A stretch of DNA of 64,000 nt from Arabidopsis thaliana (Eukaryota > Streptophyta > Magnoliopsida > Brassicales > Brassicaceae): assembly GCF_000001735.4 (NCBI RefSeq), contig NC_003076.8, forward strand, positions 16,619,835 through 16,683,834, written 5' to 3'. Positions 12,387 through 23,515 of the stretch are shown in pieces. Position numbers and translations under genes: made by a program. Every line of letters starts with the position of its first letter. Within the stretch, counting starts at the first letter, position 1. The notes beneath the pieces were generated by a model, which made no database searches, was not told where the DNA came from, and was given only the letters and a program-made list of their open reading frames with translations.

Positions 12387-14062
12387 TTAAGAGAACATTT
12401 GATCTAATAACAAAACCAAAGCCATTGCCAAACCGGTGTCAAAACCGGGATTAACAACCAGATCAAAAACATCTGAACCGAACCGGACTCCTTTGGTTCT
12501 GACCTCTTTCCTTTTGATCTCCACCACTGTCTTGTTCAATGGGACGTGCACTATTTTACACGATTTACATCTATACGATCCTTTGATGATGTATGAATTC
12601 TTCTTATCGAACGATCCTGAATATACGTATGCCAAAATGTCGGATTTGGTGCTCAGAATATTCATCTTTAAGTTCTTCCTCATGTACCAGGTTGGGCACT
12701 TTGGTATTTTTGTTTCTCCTTTTGTATCATTTGCTTCATAGATTCCCCAACTATCTACTAGCGTAATTTTCTGGACAATACAAAGGAAAATCGTTTTTAA
12801 TATACACAACATTTTAAACTCAAACTAGTACTTGTCTATAAAATTGCATTGAGTAAAAATATCTAGATCCATATGTACGTAGTCACGTCAAAATTGATCA
12901 ATTTAAACGAAATTAGGCATAGCTAGATTTTGGTGAAACTAAAAGTCAAACATATAATACTCGGAGATTCTAGACGTCGTTATGAAATTATGATTATACT
13001 TTTATAGTCAAAACTTTTATGCTGAATGAAATTTTGTAAATCTATTCCCAAAGAATGTAACGGGTTACACGAAATTCTTGCCAATACAATTGTCCACATG
13101 CAGAATATTTATGAACTTTTGACGTGACCTATTGTGGACGGTGTCACGGTAGTGTAGTTGGTCCTACTCAATCTTAATAATATATATACTATAGTATTCG
13201 TAATATCTTCGTTCATACATATCTTCAATCGGCTAAAAACAAAACGTCTTCTACAAAATCGGCTAACATGTCTATCAGCGAAATTAATACTCAACATTCA
13301 TTGTTCATTATTATCAACATATCGCCGACCTTAAGTACTATTTACAAACTATCACAATTCTAATGGTTGTAAGCAAATCGATCCGATACTTCGCTAGAGT
13401 GATCCGTAAGGACGACGAAAACTTCTTTCAATTTTTAAAGTATTTCTATATCATTTTGGTAAATTCCACCAAAAATTCACAACTCTTATAAATCATTTTG
13501 TTGTTGCTCCATTTATTGTTTTGTATCAATCAAGTATTTGGATGTTTTATAACTACAACCTAGAACTAATATCTACACAACTAATTTACAACTACAACGC
13601 TAACAAAACAGATTCATAAGTACAACTGTGAGACAGATTTAGTAGAGGTTTGATTCTTAATAATCTAAAATAAATGTGATATTGTAATTTTGAAGGATGA
13701 TGTGTACAATGAATATAATGATCCATATTCTAAAACATATTCAAATAAGTTTATTCTAAATACTTTGTACATATATTTACCTTGGTACGATGCATGAGGA
13801 GGAGGGAGTTTCCATCTTTATCCATGAGGATGAGTTCCTCGGGTCGGGTTCGGGCATAATTATCGACCCGGTAAATCAAATCTCCATTCGAATCTATCAC
13901 CGTGAATCCTTCACAACTCACCAGAAGCGATTTTCTCCACACCGTGAGTGTCGTACACGCTCCTCCAATATCTGCGGCAGCGACGGAGACTGTGGACTCT
14001 GTAGATGACGGTGCATCTTCACCGTGGACCGACCTCGACCGTTGCTTCAAGAAAGGGAACAT
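12387..14062 (-). CDS. LURP-one-related (DUF567) protein
   Basis: Member of the LURP1/Tubby C-terminal-like fold family. LURP1 itself is needed for full basal defence against an oomycete, but this member's role is unknown to me. Exon 1 is 14062-13781 (94 codons) and exon 2 is 12770-12387 (127 codons plus stop), giving 221 residues. The intron of about 1.0 kb is GT-AG, phase 0, after MHRTK. Family landmarks are LTVWRKSLLVSCEGFTVIDS, an Asn-Tyr before the RTRPEELILMD strand, GNSLLLMHRTK, and a C-terminal helix region VNPGFDTGLAMALVLLLDQM typical of the fold. I recall this locus as LURP-one-related 17 (At5g41590) but leave the symbol blank. Length and order of elements fit the family. Confidence 0.9.
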
Positions 14063-15660
14063 TTTTGTAGTTTTGGTGTTCTTGGTTAACTATTTTAAGA
14101 GAGTTTTACAGATCTAATTAATCTCAATTCTCAATACAAATATGGTAAGGTTAGGTATACATATGAGATATATATATATAGATCTAATATATATGTGTGT
14201 GGATGAAAGATATTAGCTTTGTTATATTATATCATTGTCTTATTATATTATAATTTTTTTCTTCTTTATATCAACTTGCAAAGTTTTTAAATATCGCTAC
14301 TTGATATTTAAATGCGACCACAAATAATACTTAGTGACAAAACTGTACTATTCTACAAAATATAAAAATAAGAATTTCACCTAAAAAGCTTTAAACGTTT
14401 TATTAATTATGAGTCAAAATTTTTAGTGTTATTTGAAAAATAATACAATATGATAAGATATTATACCATTCTATAAGTTAATTAGAATTTTTTTTAAGTT
14501 AATGAATACAGGTCATTAGATTTTTTTTTATCACATTACAAATACAAATTTAACGTACGTAACATTTACATTTAGTGGACTAGAACTCAAATCACCCTAT
14601 TACAGCTTGCATATATAGTAAATTGTTTTTGTTTTATAAGTCCAAAAGGATTAGTCTAAATTACATTGTTTGGTTATCAAAGAAATTAAAATAAAAAATT
14701 AGATAAAATTAATCGAAAATGAAAACTTAACATGAAGGTTGAAATCTCCAAATTATTTACTCATCCTTTTTACCAAACTCAAATATGATATTTTTTTCTA
14801 TACGTAAAACTCAAAATTGTATATACAAGAAATTTAGCTATCTAAAAATAACTATATAATAAGCCATTATAGTAAGCCACAATTTTGACCATCTACGATC
14901 TTTTCTTTTGTACGTAGTAAGGTTTGGTGCAAACTTTTGCAAGTAATTAGTATATAGCTCTTATGGATATGGTATATTCCTGATATGAACTCTGATTGGG
15001 TAATGATTAGCACTTAGCAAGGTAGTCAGATTTTTGGCTTTGGCACGCATGGGTTTCACTGTTTCAGGATTGAATTGGAATTTTTTTTTGATTAATTAAT
15101 GTATAATATTTTATACAATATAAAAATATATTACTGTATTAGGTAAGAACTTTACGACAAAAAAAAAAAAATAGGTAAGAACTTTAAGATTATGCAAGGG
15201 TCTTAAAACGAGCCACGTAATCTTCTTAGACCCACGATAGTAGATTTTTGAGGTCTCCAAGAATCTCTTATCCTTTTTGTCATCGAATCTCTCTCTCTTT
15301 CTGAAGATATATTAAGAAACAAATCTCTCTTTTTCTTCGAAAAGGTTGGTTAGGTGAAGGACAATTCTCATCCACACGATTAGATGCATAAAATTATATA
15401 TATAAGAAGAAAATCTAATTATATGAAATGGTGGAATTTCATGTCACACTAGACGACGAATCTTCCATATTAAACTCACTTCTAACACTGCATGTGTATG
15501 TAATTATGTATATGAATGAATATCCAAATAGAATAATATATTTGGACTAATCAAATTATTGGAAAAGTACATAAATAAATAAGTGAGCTTTCATTGTCAA
15601 ACCTGATTTTGTTGATCTCTGGGTTTGCCATTACTCCAAAAAATCTTACCTTCAAGAGTG
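14063..15660. other. AT-rich intergenic region upstream of the LURP-one-related gene
   Basis: About 1.6 kb of AT-rich DNA with poly(A/T) runs. No reading frame with coding character, RNA gene or repeat with target duplication is visible. The part nearest 14063 must hold the LURP-one-related promoter. Confidence 0.35.
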
Positions 15661-15679
15661 ATGTCGACACAGTGGAGCA

Positions 15680-15783
15680 CACGTGTTGTAACACGTGTCA
15701 TGACTCAGCTCAAAATTGGATCCCACGGAAGAAGTTAGATCTCGAGGCCAAGAGACCAGAGTCATCAATTCAAACCCCACGTG
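15680..15783. promoter_or_regulatory. Cluster of three CACGTG G-boxes plus TGACTCA
   Basis: CACGTG occurs at 15680-15685, 15692-15697 and 15778-15783. The first two sit in ACACGTGT contexts with starts 12 bp apart, and TGACTCA (GCN4/bZIP-like) follows at 15701-15707. The cluster lies about 610-720 bp upstream of the RTNLB4 ATG. Such ACGT-core groups are typical targets of bZIP (ABRE) or bHLH factors. Target gene and function are inferred only. Confidence 0.45.
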
Positions 15784-16395
15784 CGTGAGAGTCACTGACT
15801 ATTCTCCTCTTATCTTCCGGGTCTTCGAAATCCAATATCTCCAAAACGCAGCGTCTTGGTTAATTTTTGAGATGTCAATATATATAATCTGTGACCTTGT
15901 AATGTTTAATCAACAGGTGTATGATCATCTTTCATCTAGGAGCATTTTCATTCTATCAACATATTCTCATAACAATTTTACTATGCCTAACAATTTTTTA
16001 TTTTTACTATGAAATGGATCAGTAATAAATGGGCCTTAATACTGTACCAACAATCCCATAAATGGGCCCAATGCTGGATCCTATCCGCCGACATCTAACG
16101 TTCCACTAACGGAGACGTTATCGGGAATATTCACATTAATTAACGACCGTTAGTTCCACGCCAAATATGTTACATCTGCTACAAAATAAATAGTTTGATT
16201 TTCCACCGTGGACGGTTACCTACTCGAGGCCCAGACCCGAATCAAACGGACTGGATTAAATGTTTTAAATCAAGGGGTGGGATTAAATCTGAAGCACACG
16301 CTTTTATTCGTCACAGTCTCCTCCCACACTCTTCAATCAGTAAAGAGTTTTAGGTTTTTTTTTCTTCTTCTCGGAGGTTTGTAGAATCAACAAAA

Positions 16396-17638
16396 ATGGT
16401 GGAAGACCACAAGCACGAGGAATCGATCTTGGAGAAGATTGTTGAGAAGATCCATGGCCACGGTGACTCGTCTTCTCTGTCCGATTCCGACGACGATAAG
16501 AAATCTACATCGTCTTCGTCGTCGTCCTTCAAGTCAAAGATTTACCGACTTTTCGGAAGGGAGAAACCTGTTCACAAGGTTCTCGGTGGTGGAAAACGTA
16601 TGGATCTATCTCTATTTCTTCACTTTGAACTCTGATTTTACTCGATTTTGTATCTTACATAGTGATTTTGCTCGATCTAGTGAATGTTGCTCTAATTTGA
16701 AGCTAAAATTGAGTGTATTTGAGTGCTTAATTGTCTGCTTTGCTCGAAAGTACGCTTAAATCTTGTGAAATACTCAGAAACTATGTTGAATCTGGATTCA
16801 TTGTTTGCATGTAGCTGCTGATATATTCCTTTGGAGGAACAAGAAGGTATCTGGTGGAGTCTTGGGTGCTGTAACTGCGTCTTGGGTCTTATTCGAGTTA
16901 TTCGAATACCATCTCCTCGCTTTTCTCTGTCACTTTGCGATTTTTGCTCTTGCAGCATTGTTCTTGTGGTCTAATGCTTGTACATTCATCCACAAGTATG
17001 TTCTTACAACATCCCTTATATGTTAAGTGTTAAGTATGAGATAACTGCCTGATCAACTGAGTTCTTATCCTCAGGTCAACTCCTCACATCCCGGAAGTTC
17101 ACATCCCTGAAGATCCTATTCTTCAACTTGTTTCTGGATTAAGGATTGAAATCAATCGTGGTTTGACCCTTCTTAGGAACATTGCATCAGGAAAAGATGT
17201 CAAGAAATTTATCCTGGTATTGTTCATGTTATCTACCTCGATGCAAAGCGGTTTTCTTATGTTCCTCATAAATGCTAATACTTGCTTGCACATGTTTTAG
17301 GTAATTGCTGGCTTGTGGGTTTTGTCCATTATTGGCAGCTGCTACAACTTCTTGACATTGTTCTACACTGGTAACGATTCATTTACATCTTACTGCATTT
17401 AATCTGATAGGAATCATACTTGCATATCTTGATAACCAGCTTTTCTTTCTTGCTTCCAGCTACTGTCCTTCTCTTCACCATTCCTGTACTCTACGAGAAG
17501 TATGAGGACAAAGTAGATGCCTATGGGGAGAAGGCGATGAGGGAGATCAAAAAGCAATATGCAGTACTTGATGAGAAGGTATTGCGTAAGGTCATAAGCA
17601 AGATTCCAAGAGGAGCTCTGAACAAGAAGAAGGATTAA
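16396..17638 (+). CDS. RTNLB4: Reticulon-like protein of the B subfamily
   Basis: Endoplasmic reticulum membrane-shaping protein with a reticulon homology domain. RTNLB/BTI members also interact with Agrobacterium VirB2 (family knowledge). Five exons: 16396-16597, 16815-16995, 17075-17216, 17301-17370 and 17460-17638, all with GT-AG introns and consistent phases. The N-terminus is acidic, Ser-rich and probably cytosolic (residues 1-60, including a Ser run from 16507). The domain follows, with [19 protein letters not shown], then a long hydrophobic hairpin ([20 protein letters not shown] and following). After a hydrophilic loop ([17 protein letters not shown]) comes a second hairpin ([20 protein letters not shown]). 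The C-terminus ends in NKKKD, a lysine-rich tail like ER-retrieval signals. The ATG at 16396 gives the usual size of about 257 residues. Confidence 0.95.
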
Positions 17639-18331
17639 GGAATGTGAGTTACTCTCTCATTGGAATCGTAGTAATGGTTCAAGACATGTTTTGTTAGAAG
17701 CTGTTGGTTGATAAACCCTTTGATCTCTTGTTATTATTATGTTCATTATAAATTTGGGGGTTTTAACTAAAAATATTTAGATTATGAGAGAACACGGATG
17801 GATGATAATTATTGTTGTTAGTTATTTGTCTTAGTTAATTTCTCATCCTTTTAACAGCTCTCCATGATGGTATTCGTCATGTCAATTTTGCATCATGTCT
17901 GAGGATTGGTCCATACACATAAACTCAAATTGTTTCGTGGGTTTTTCGCTCTTCACTGCTACTGCGATCTAACTTTAGTTCATAAGAATCTTTCTTGTTT
18001 TTATTTGACTAATAATATTCTTCCCATTCCATCTCTTTCATCATCTCAACATCTTGTTCATAGGAAAAGCTAAAATGATTGGTATATGAACTAGGTTAAA
18101 CGCAATTTGATAATTTTCCAAAAAAATTTGTTCATAATTCTTTTGCCAAAATTGCGATTTCACGATTTCTCGACAAAAATAATCACACAAAAAGTGGATT
18201 CCACAATACCAAACGCTTTCGGTATGATAACCATCAAATCTGGATAATTACTTAAAGTAAGCAACATACGTAAGGTAGACAACTAGGTGTTAATCACTAT
18301 ATATAGTTTGTAGTAGAAAACAATATCAAAA
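17639..18331. other. RTNLB4 3' flank
   Basis: The 3' UTR of RTNLB4 and AT-rich spacer lead up to the tRNA-Leu gene. No coding region or repeat that I can support. Confidence 0.35.
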
Positions 18332-18415
18332 GTCAGGATGGCCGAGTGGTCTAAGGCGCCAGACTCAAGTTCTGGTCCTCGTAAGAGGGCGTGGGTTCAA
18401 ACCCCACTTCTGACA
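18332..18415 (+). tRNA. tRNA-Leu (anticodon CAA)
   Basis: An 84-nt class II tRNA. The acceptor 5' strand GTCAGGA pairs with TTCTGAC. The D-loop has GGCCGAGTGGTCTAAGGCG, the anticodon stem CCAGA/TCTGG encloses CTCAAGT (anticodon CAA), there is a long variable arm (TCCTCGTAAGAGGGC), and the T-arm reads GTGGGTTCAAACCCCAC. Internal A and B boxes are intact. No intron is present. CAA triplets lie just upstream and a T-rich run follows after 18415, as expected for Pol III genes in plants. Confidence 0.96.
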
Positions 18416-18719
18416 TTTCTGTTTTTAGTTTTATGTTCAATGACTGGATTTTTAAATTTATTATTTTTCCGATTAAAGTAGATAACTTTTTTTACAACAA
18501 CCATTATTTTTTTTTTTGTCATCATTTAACCATTTACTTTCAAAAGCAAAAAAACTTAAAGATGAACAGTGACGACAAAAAAGAAAGAAAAGATGAAACA
18601 GTGAAAGCCAAGTACAGTCATTTTGATTAAACCGTATTCATTAACCAACTTTTCACTAACTATGGTAAACCAACCCCTGACCCGAACCGAACCGTTCTTG
18701 TTTTTAACCAATGATTCAT

Positions 18720-21312
18720 TCAATCAGAGTCTTTATCCGTAGAAGTCAATACCTCCGTCTCAGCCGCACCCAAATCCGGAGCTATTCCGGTGCCGTTGTA
18801 CTGCTGAATCACCAAAACCGATGCTTTTGTCGAAGATTCCGGCGAAATCAACAAGCTTCCTACAGGTCCAAGCTCCGGACATTCACTATTCTCCCTAATC
18901 GCCAATGCAATTTCTCCACCTGGCATTCTACCAACCAAAAACAAATTGCTCCGCCGCACTTCCTCAATCGCCGATCTAACATCCACGGCGGCGTTTTCAA
19001 TCTGTTTCTCCACGAACTTAACCGATTCGTCCACCGAAGATATCTTCCTTATCTCAGACATAATCTCCTCATCCGATTTCAGATTCTTCACACTCTGATT
19101 CTCGTTGTTATTGTTACTCACTTCAACATTAACAATCTCTCCGACTCTCTCCGGCGATACCACAAATCGGAAAACAGTCAAAACAATTCCGGGATGCTCC
19201 GCCATACGTAATCCATAAGCCAACGCTTCACGATCATCAGGACCACCGAAGAACAGAACAACAACAGAGTAAGAAACATCTTGAGCTGAGACTTGACTTG
19301 AACCTCCGAGTCCACGGTCAACGAATATACCAACCGAACAAGGAGCTTGAAGCAAAACTCTCCGGTTAACCCAACGGTAATCGCCACGTGTAGTCTCTAA
19401 CGAACCATCAAGCTGTTGATGCTTGTGAAACGGAAGAATCACAATGGCTGCTTTTTTTCTTACAGCTGTTGTGCAGATATCTTCATGAATATCAGACATT
19501 GAAGAGATTGCTGTCATTGGTCGGACATTGACTCTGCTTAGCTGTTGAAAAGCTTGGAAAGCAACTACTACTTGATCAGCGTCTGCGTTTACTCCTCTTC
19601 TGTTCCAAAACGGCATTCCGTTTTTCCGAACTTTATGAACCATTAGAATAGCTGATGATCTCTCTGATAGTTCCCGTAAGTGGAGAGCGTAAACGCAGAG
19701 CCCTTCGCCTTTTTCGATACCTCTTGATGCTTCTAGGAGGTTTATCATTGAAGGAATGCTTCCTGCTCCGTGGAAACATGTGAGGATTCGAAGCTGTGTG
19801 TTTGTGTTCTCTCGTTCTACTGCCCTGTGTTTGTATTCTCCTTCTTTCTTCGCTCTTCTCGCTGGTTTGTAGACTGCCATTACGACTGGTGTGGTGATGA
19901 AGGTTGTGAAGAGAGCCATTAGAACCATTATGGCAAATGTCTGATCATTAAGAACCTGAGGACACAACAAAAGAAAGATTTAAGTTATAAACTTTCATGA
20001 CGCAAATTGTTAAGGATTTGAAAAAGTTATACCTTTCGATCTTTTCCGATGTTGAGGACGATGAGTTCGACCAATCCTTTAGTGTTCATGAGGAATCCTA
20101 ATGTTATTGCTTCTCGCATAGGTATCTTGAAGGCGAGGGAAACACCGAGAGTGCCCAATATCTTACCGAAACAAGCTGTGGCGGTGACTAAAACCAGAAG
20201 ACCCCAAGACTGAGCTCCTTGGATCGTTGCCACATTAGTTTTCAGACCACTTGCCACAAAGTAAAGCGGCAGGAAGAGACCGGATACAAGATCTTCCACC
20301 TTCTCAACTAGTGCACCAGCAAAAGGTCCTTCCTTTGGAATCAAAACACCCACCACAAAGGCACCAAACATGGAGTGGATTCCAATGGCATCAGTTATGA
20401 ATCCACAAACAAGAACTACAGCCAAAGTGGCACAGATGTAGGTTTCCTCGATAGGTTCTCCCTCGTGGCACCTCCGGGAAATCCATCTAAAGATTGGTGG
20501 AATGATGAAAGACGCACCGATAACAAAAGCACACCCGGAAAGGAAAACCCAGAGAGAGACAAGGGGAGAGGTATTGGATCCCGAGAGAGCAATGGCTAGA
20601 GCAAGTAGAATCCAAGCTGCCACATCGTTAACGGCAGCTGCCGACATAGCAAGTCGTCCTATCTCAGTAGTTAGAAGCTTTAGCTCCGCTAAGATACGGG
20701 CCAACACAGGGAATGCAGTGATAGAGAGTGCCACACCCATGAAGACGAGAAACGCGGTACTATTCACTCCTTTGGAGATTGTTGCTTTTAAAACGAATGA
20801 AGAACCAATGCCAAGAGCAAACGGGAGGGTTATTCCAGCCAAGGCAATTCCCAAAGCCTTTTTCCCGGTGCGACGAAGGGCTTTGGTATCAATCTCTAGA
20901 CCAGCAAGGAAAAGGAAGAAGAGAAGGCCGAGATTAGCCAGAGTTTCAAGAACAGTCAAGCTTTTCTTCGGGAACACAGCGTCTAGAAAAGCCTTGGAAC
21001 GACCAAGAAGAGAAGGTCCAAGCATAATCCCACCCTGCAAATCAACAGACTAAATCATTCACCAAAAAAACAGTACTGATCAAGAGTCAAGAAATTGACA
21101 AAAGAAAAAAAACTTACAATAACTTCAGCAATAACACGAGGCTGTCTCAAAGGTCTTAAAAGGTAAGCAAGAACACGAGTGAGAACTATAACAATAACTA
21201 TCTGCAGAATCGCAAGAGGTAACGCAAAGTCTATAGGGTTATCTCCTTGGAAAACTCCATTAGAGGTTGCTTTCATCGGAGCAGGACAAGCTTTTGTAGA
21301 ATTTGTAGCCAT
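18720..21312 (-). CDS. CHX18: Cation/H+ antiporter, CPA2 family
   Basis: Monovalent cation/proton exchanger of endomembranes. CHX proteins adjust K+ and pH balance (family knowledge). Three exons on the minus strand: 21312-21118, 21034-20033 and 19955-18720, 810 residues in total, matching CHX18. The transporter domain (about residues 30-430) holds the usual 10-12 hydrophobic segments, including [11 protein letters not shown] and the Asn-Asp pair of the ion site in [19 protein letters not shown]. The C-terminal half (about 430-800) is a soluble universal-stress-like tail. The ATG at 21312 starts the short hydrophilic [20 protein letters not shown] leader common to this branch. A likely 5' UTR intron begins at the GTACTC donor near 21735 (inferred). 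The upstream flank carries a foldback MITE and has a second copy further upstream. Confidence 0.96.
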
Positions 21313-21929
21313 CCTTGCAGACTAAACCTTGTTCCCACGTCCCAGAAGAGTAGAGAAACTTCTTCAAAACCCCTATTAAAAAAAACAATCAAGCTTCGAT
21401 CTTTATGTTGATAAACAAAAAAAGCTTCGATCTTTAGAATTCTTATATTCTTAGAATCCAATTAAGAATCATAATCCAAATCAAAATAGTACTCCAAGTT
21501 TATATAAATTCTTAGATTCTCAAAAGATTATTTTTTAACAGAGAAGATTCCACTATAACACATACATGCATATAGAGAGTTGCACCAAGATACGATCCCA
21601 ATTACACAAGAATAAATATATACAAAAAAACTACAATTCTCGAGAAAAACCTTAAATTGTCTGGTCAAAAACCATAATTATACCCTAGAAATCAAGGCAT
21701 TGTGAAGAGATTAAACGAAACAACAAGAGAGTACCTGAAGAATTCGCAAGTGATTCTGATCTCACTAGATCACGAAGTCGGACATTGAAATAGTTATAGG
21801 CCCAGAATTAGCCGACATGTAAAGAAGAACGACGAGAGAGGATGATTCGTAGAAATTGCAGGCGAAGGAGAAGAAGAAGACAAAAACAAAGAATAGTGTG
21901 CGAGAGAGAGAGAGAAGTTGGATCGATAT

Positions 21930-22237
21930 TGACTAGAAGATTACGACTTAAATAGAGAAAGATGGAGCAGTACATCTATCAGTCGTCATTTTTTTCAGGT
22001 CTCTCTCTTTTTCTCTCTGTTGGATACTTAATGCTTAGTCACGACTTTATAAGTTTTATCTCATTAGCTTTGTAATCATGATCTTTTTGTGTATTTTTGT
22101 TAATGAATTTTGCTTAGTTGTTAATTTTTTTGTAGTTGGTTTTTTTATAGCATAACTTAGCTGAAAAGGATACACCGAAAAGGAAAAGAGGAATCTGATA
22201 AAGTCAACTTTTGTTTTTCACTCAATATTTTATTTTA
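21930..22237 (-). repeat. CHX18 upstream flank, proximal copy of a diverged direct duplication
   Basis: This stretch matches 23245-23515 in the same order and orientation. Shared blocks include AGATTAC.ACTTAAATA, CTTAATGCTTAGTCA, CTTTATAAGTTT and GGAATCTGATAAAGTCA. The identity is patchy, so the copy is not recent. The homology continues beyond the foldback MITE (22560-22640, around ATCAATATAAAACT and AAGTTATTG), showing the MITE split this copy. Confidence 0.7.
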
Positions 22238-22541
22238 GGGTGTGTTGGCAAAATAGTCACTTTTTCAAACTTAATTAAGAAAGTAGTCACTTTACTATTT
22301 ATAATTTGCAAAATAGTCACTTTTCACAGTTTGATTCGTACACTTGGATTGTACATCACTTTTAGTATACAAATGTAAAGTGTACGCTGTGTATTTTTAT
22401 ATATATTTGTACACTAAAAGTGATGTACAATCTAAGTGTACGAATCAAACAGTGAAAAGTAACTATTTTGCAAATTATGAATAATAAAGTGACTACTTTT
22501 CTAATTAAGTTTAAAAAAGTGACTAGTTTGCAAATTAACTC
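22238..22541. mobile_element. Foldback MITE, Mutator-like, with 9-bp target duplication
   Basis: A 304-bp element that is nearly one long inverted repeat. The left arm (22238-22380) reads GCAAAATAGTCACTTTTT, then TTAATTAAGAAAGTAGTCAC, then GATTCGTACACTTGGATTGT. The right arm repeats these in reverse complement with few mismatches, leaving a short loop near 22395. Exact 9-bp direct repeats TTTATTTTA flank it (22229-22237 and 22542-22550), the length made by Mutator-like transposases. No ORF is present. It lies in the CHX18 upstream flank. Transcripts would fold into a hairpin of about 140 bp. Structure is seen; superfamily is inferred. Confidence 0.85.
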
Positions 22542-23244
22542 TTTATTTTAATGTATTACTATAATATAAAAAATTATCTATTGATTTTTTTTTTCTTTTT
22601 CTCATCAATATAAAACTTCGAAAAATAAGTTATTGTTATTTATAAAGGATAAAACTAAATCTTCGAATAGAATGGAAGATCTAATAAAAATACAGATTTT
22701 CTTATATGAAATTTGTTACTACCAAAACGGTCGTTTTTAATTTACAAAATATAGAGTATACTATGCGCATATAATTAATATTATTTGGTTTCCACATAAA
22801 TATTAATTTAGATATAATATTTTTAGTGCATGCGTATTTTGTTGACTATTGTAAAATATCTCTACTGGTGAAAAACACACTCAAATCTCTAATTAATATT
22901 ATACTAGTATTTTAAATATGGTTTAGTTCTATAACTAAAATTTTAAATTATACAAGAAAATTGAACCAGTTATATATGTAAAGATGTGATATATAAAAAC
23001 TTCTCAAAAATTAAAAAATTCTCTTCTCACTCTCTTTTCTTTATTTTTTATTAGTGAAACTTTCAAGTGGAAATGCTCTAACGTTTTTTTGGAGACTAGT
23101 AACATTAACATTATGATTTTCGTTATTACATTATAGATTTTCTATAATTTCCAATGGAAAGAACTATAATAAGGTAAAAAGATTACAACCATGCACACAT
23201 GTCTTCCAAATAATCAGGATAACAGTTTTACATGTTTCGTTTAT

Positions 23245-23515
23245 GACATAGTCCATTGTGAATGTTACGAAGATTACAACTTAAATACAGAAATAGAGAT
23301 AGATGCAACTGTGTTTAAACATCTCTCAATATTCGTCCATTTTCGCCGTCTCTCTTTCGGAATCTTAATGCTTAGTCAATCCTTTATAAGTTTCTAATTA
23401 TTTTTGCATTTTTGTTTAAGGATTTTGCTACTTGTTCCATTTTTTTTTAAAAATATTGTTTTAAGGAATCTGATAAAGTCATCTTTTGTTTTTTCACTCA
23501 TTTAATAATTCTTAT
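23245..23515. repeat. Distal copy of the CHX18 upstream flank
   Basis: Diverged direct copy of 21930-22237 without the MITE. It ends in GGAATCTGATAAAGTCATC and TTTTTTCACTCATTTAAT, where the proximal copy carries the insertion. No CHX coding sequence follows it, so it is a promoter-only duplication. Further shared blocks continue to about 23600. Confidence 0.65.

Noticed and set aside
20502-21053. 183-codon open frame on the plus strand
   Set aside because: It is antisense to the CHX18 transmembrane exon, with basic, repeat-free composition and no family likeness; a shadow of the conserved gene.
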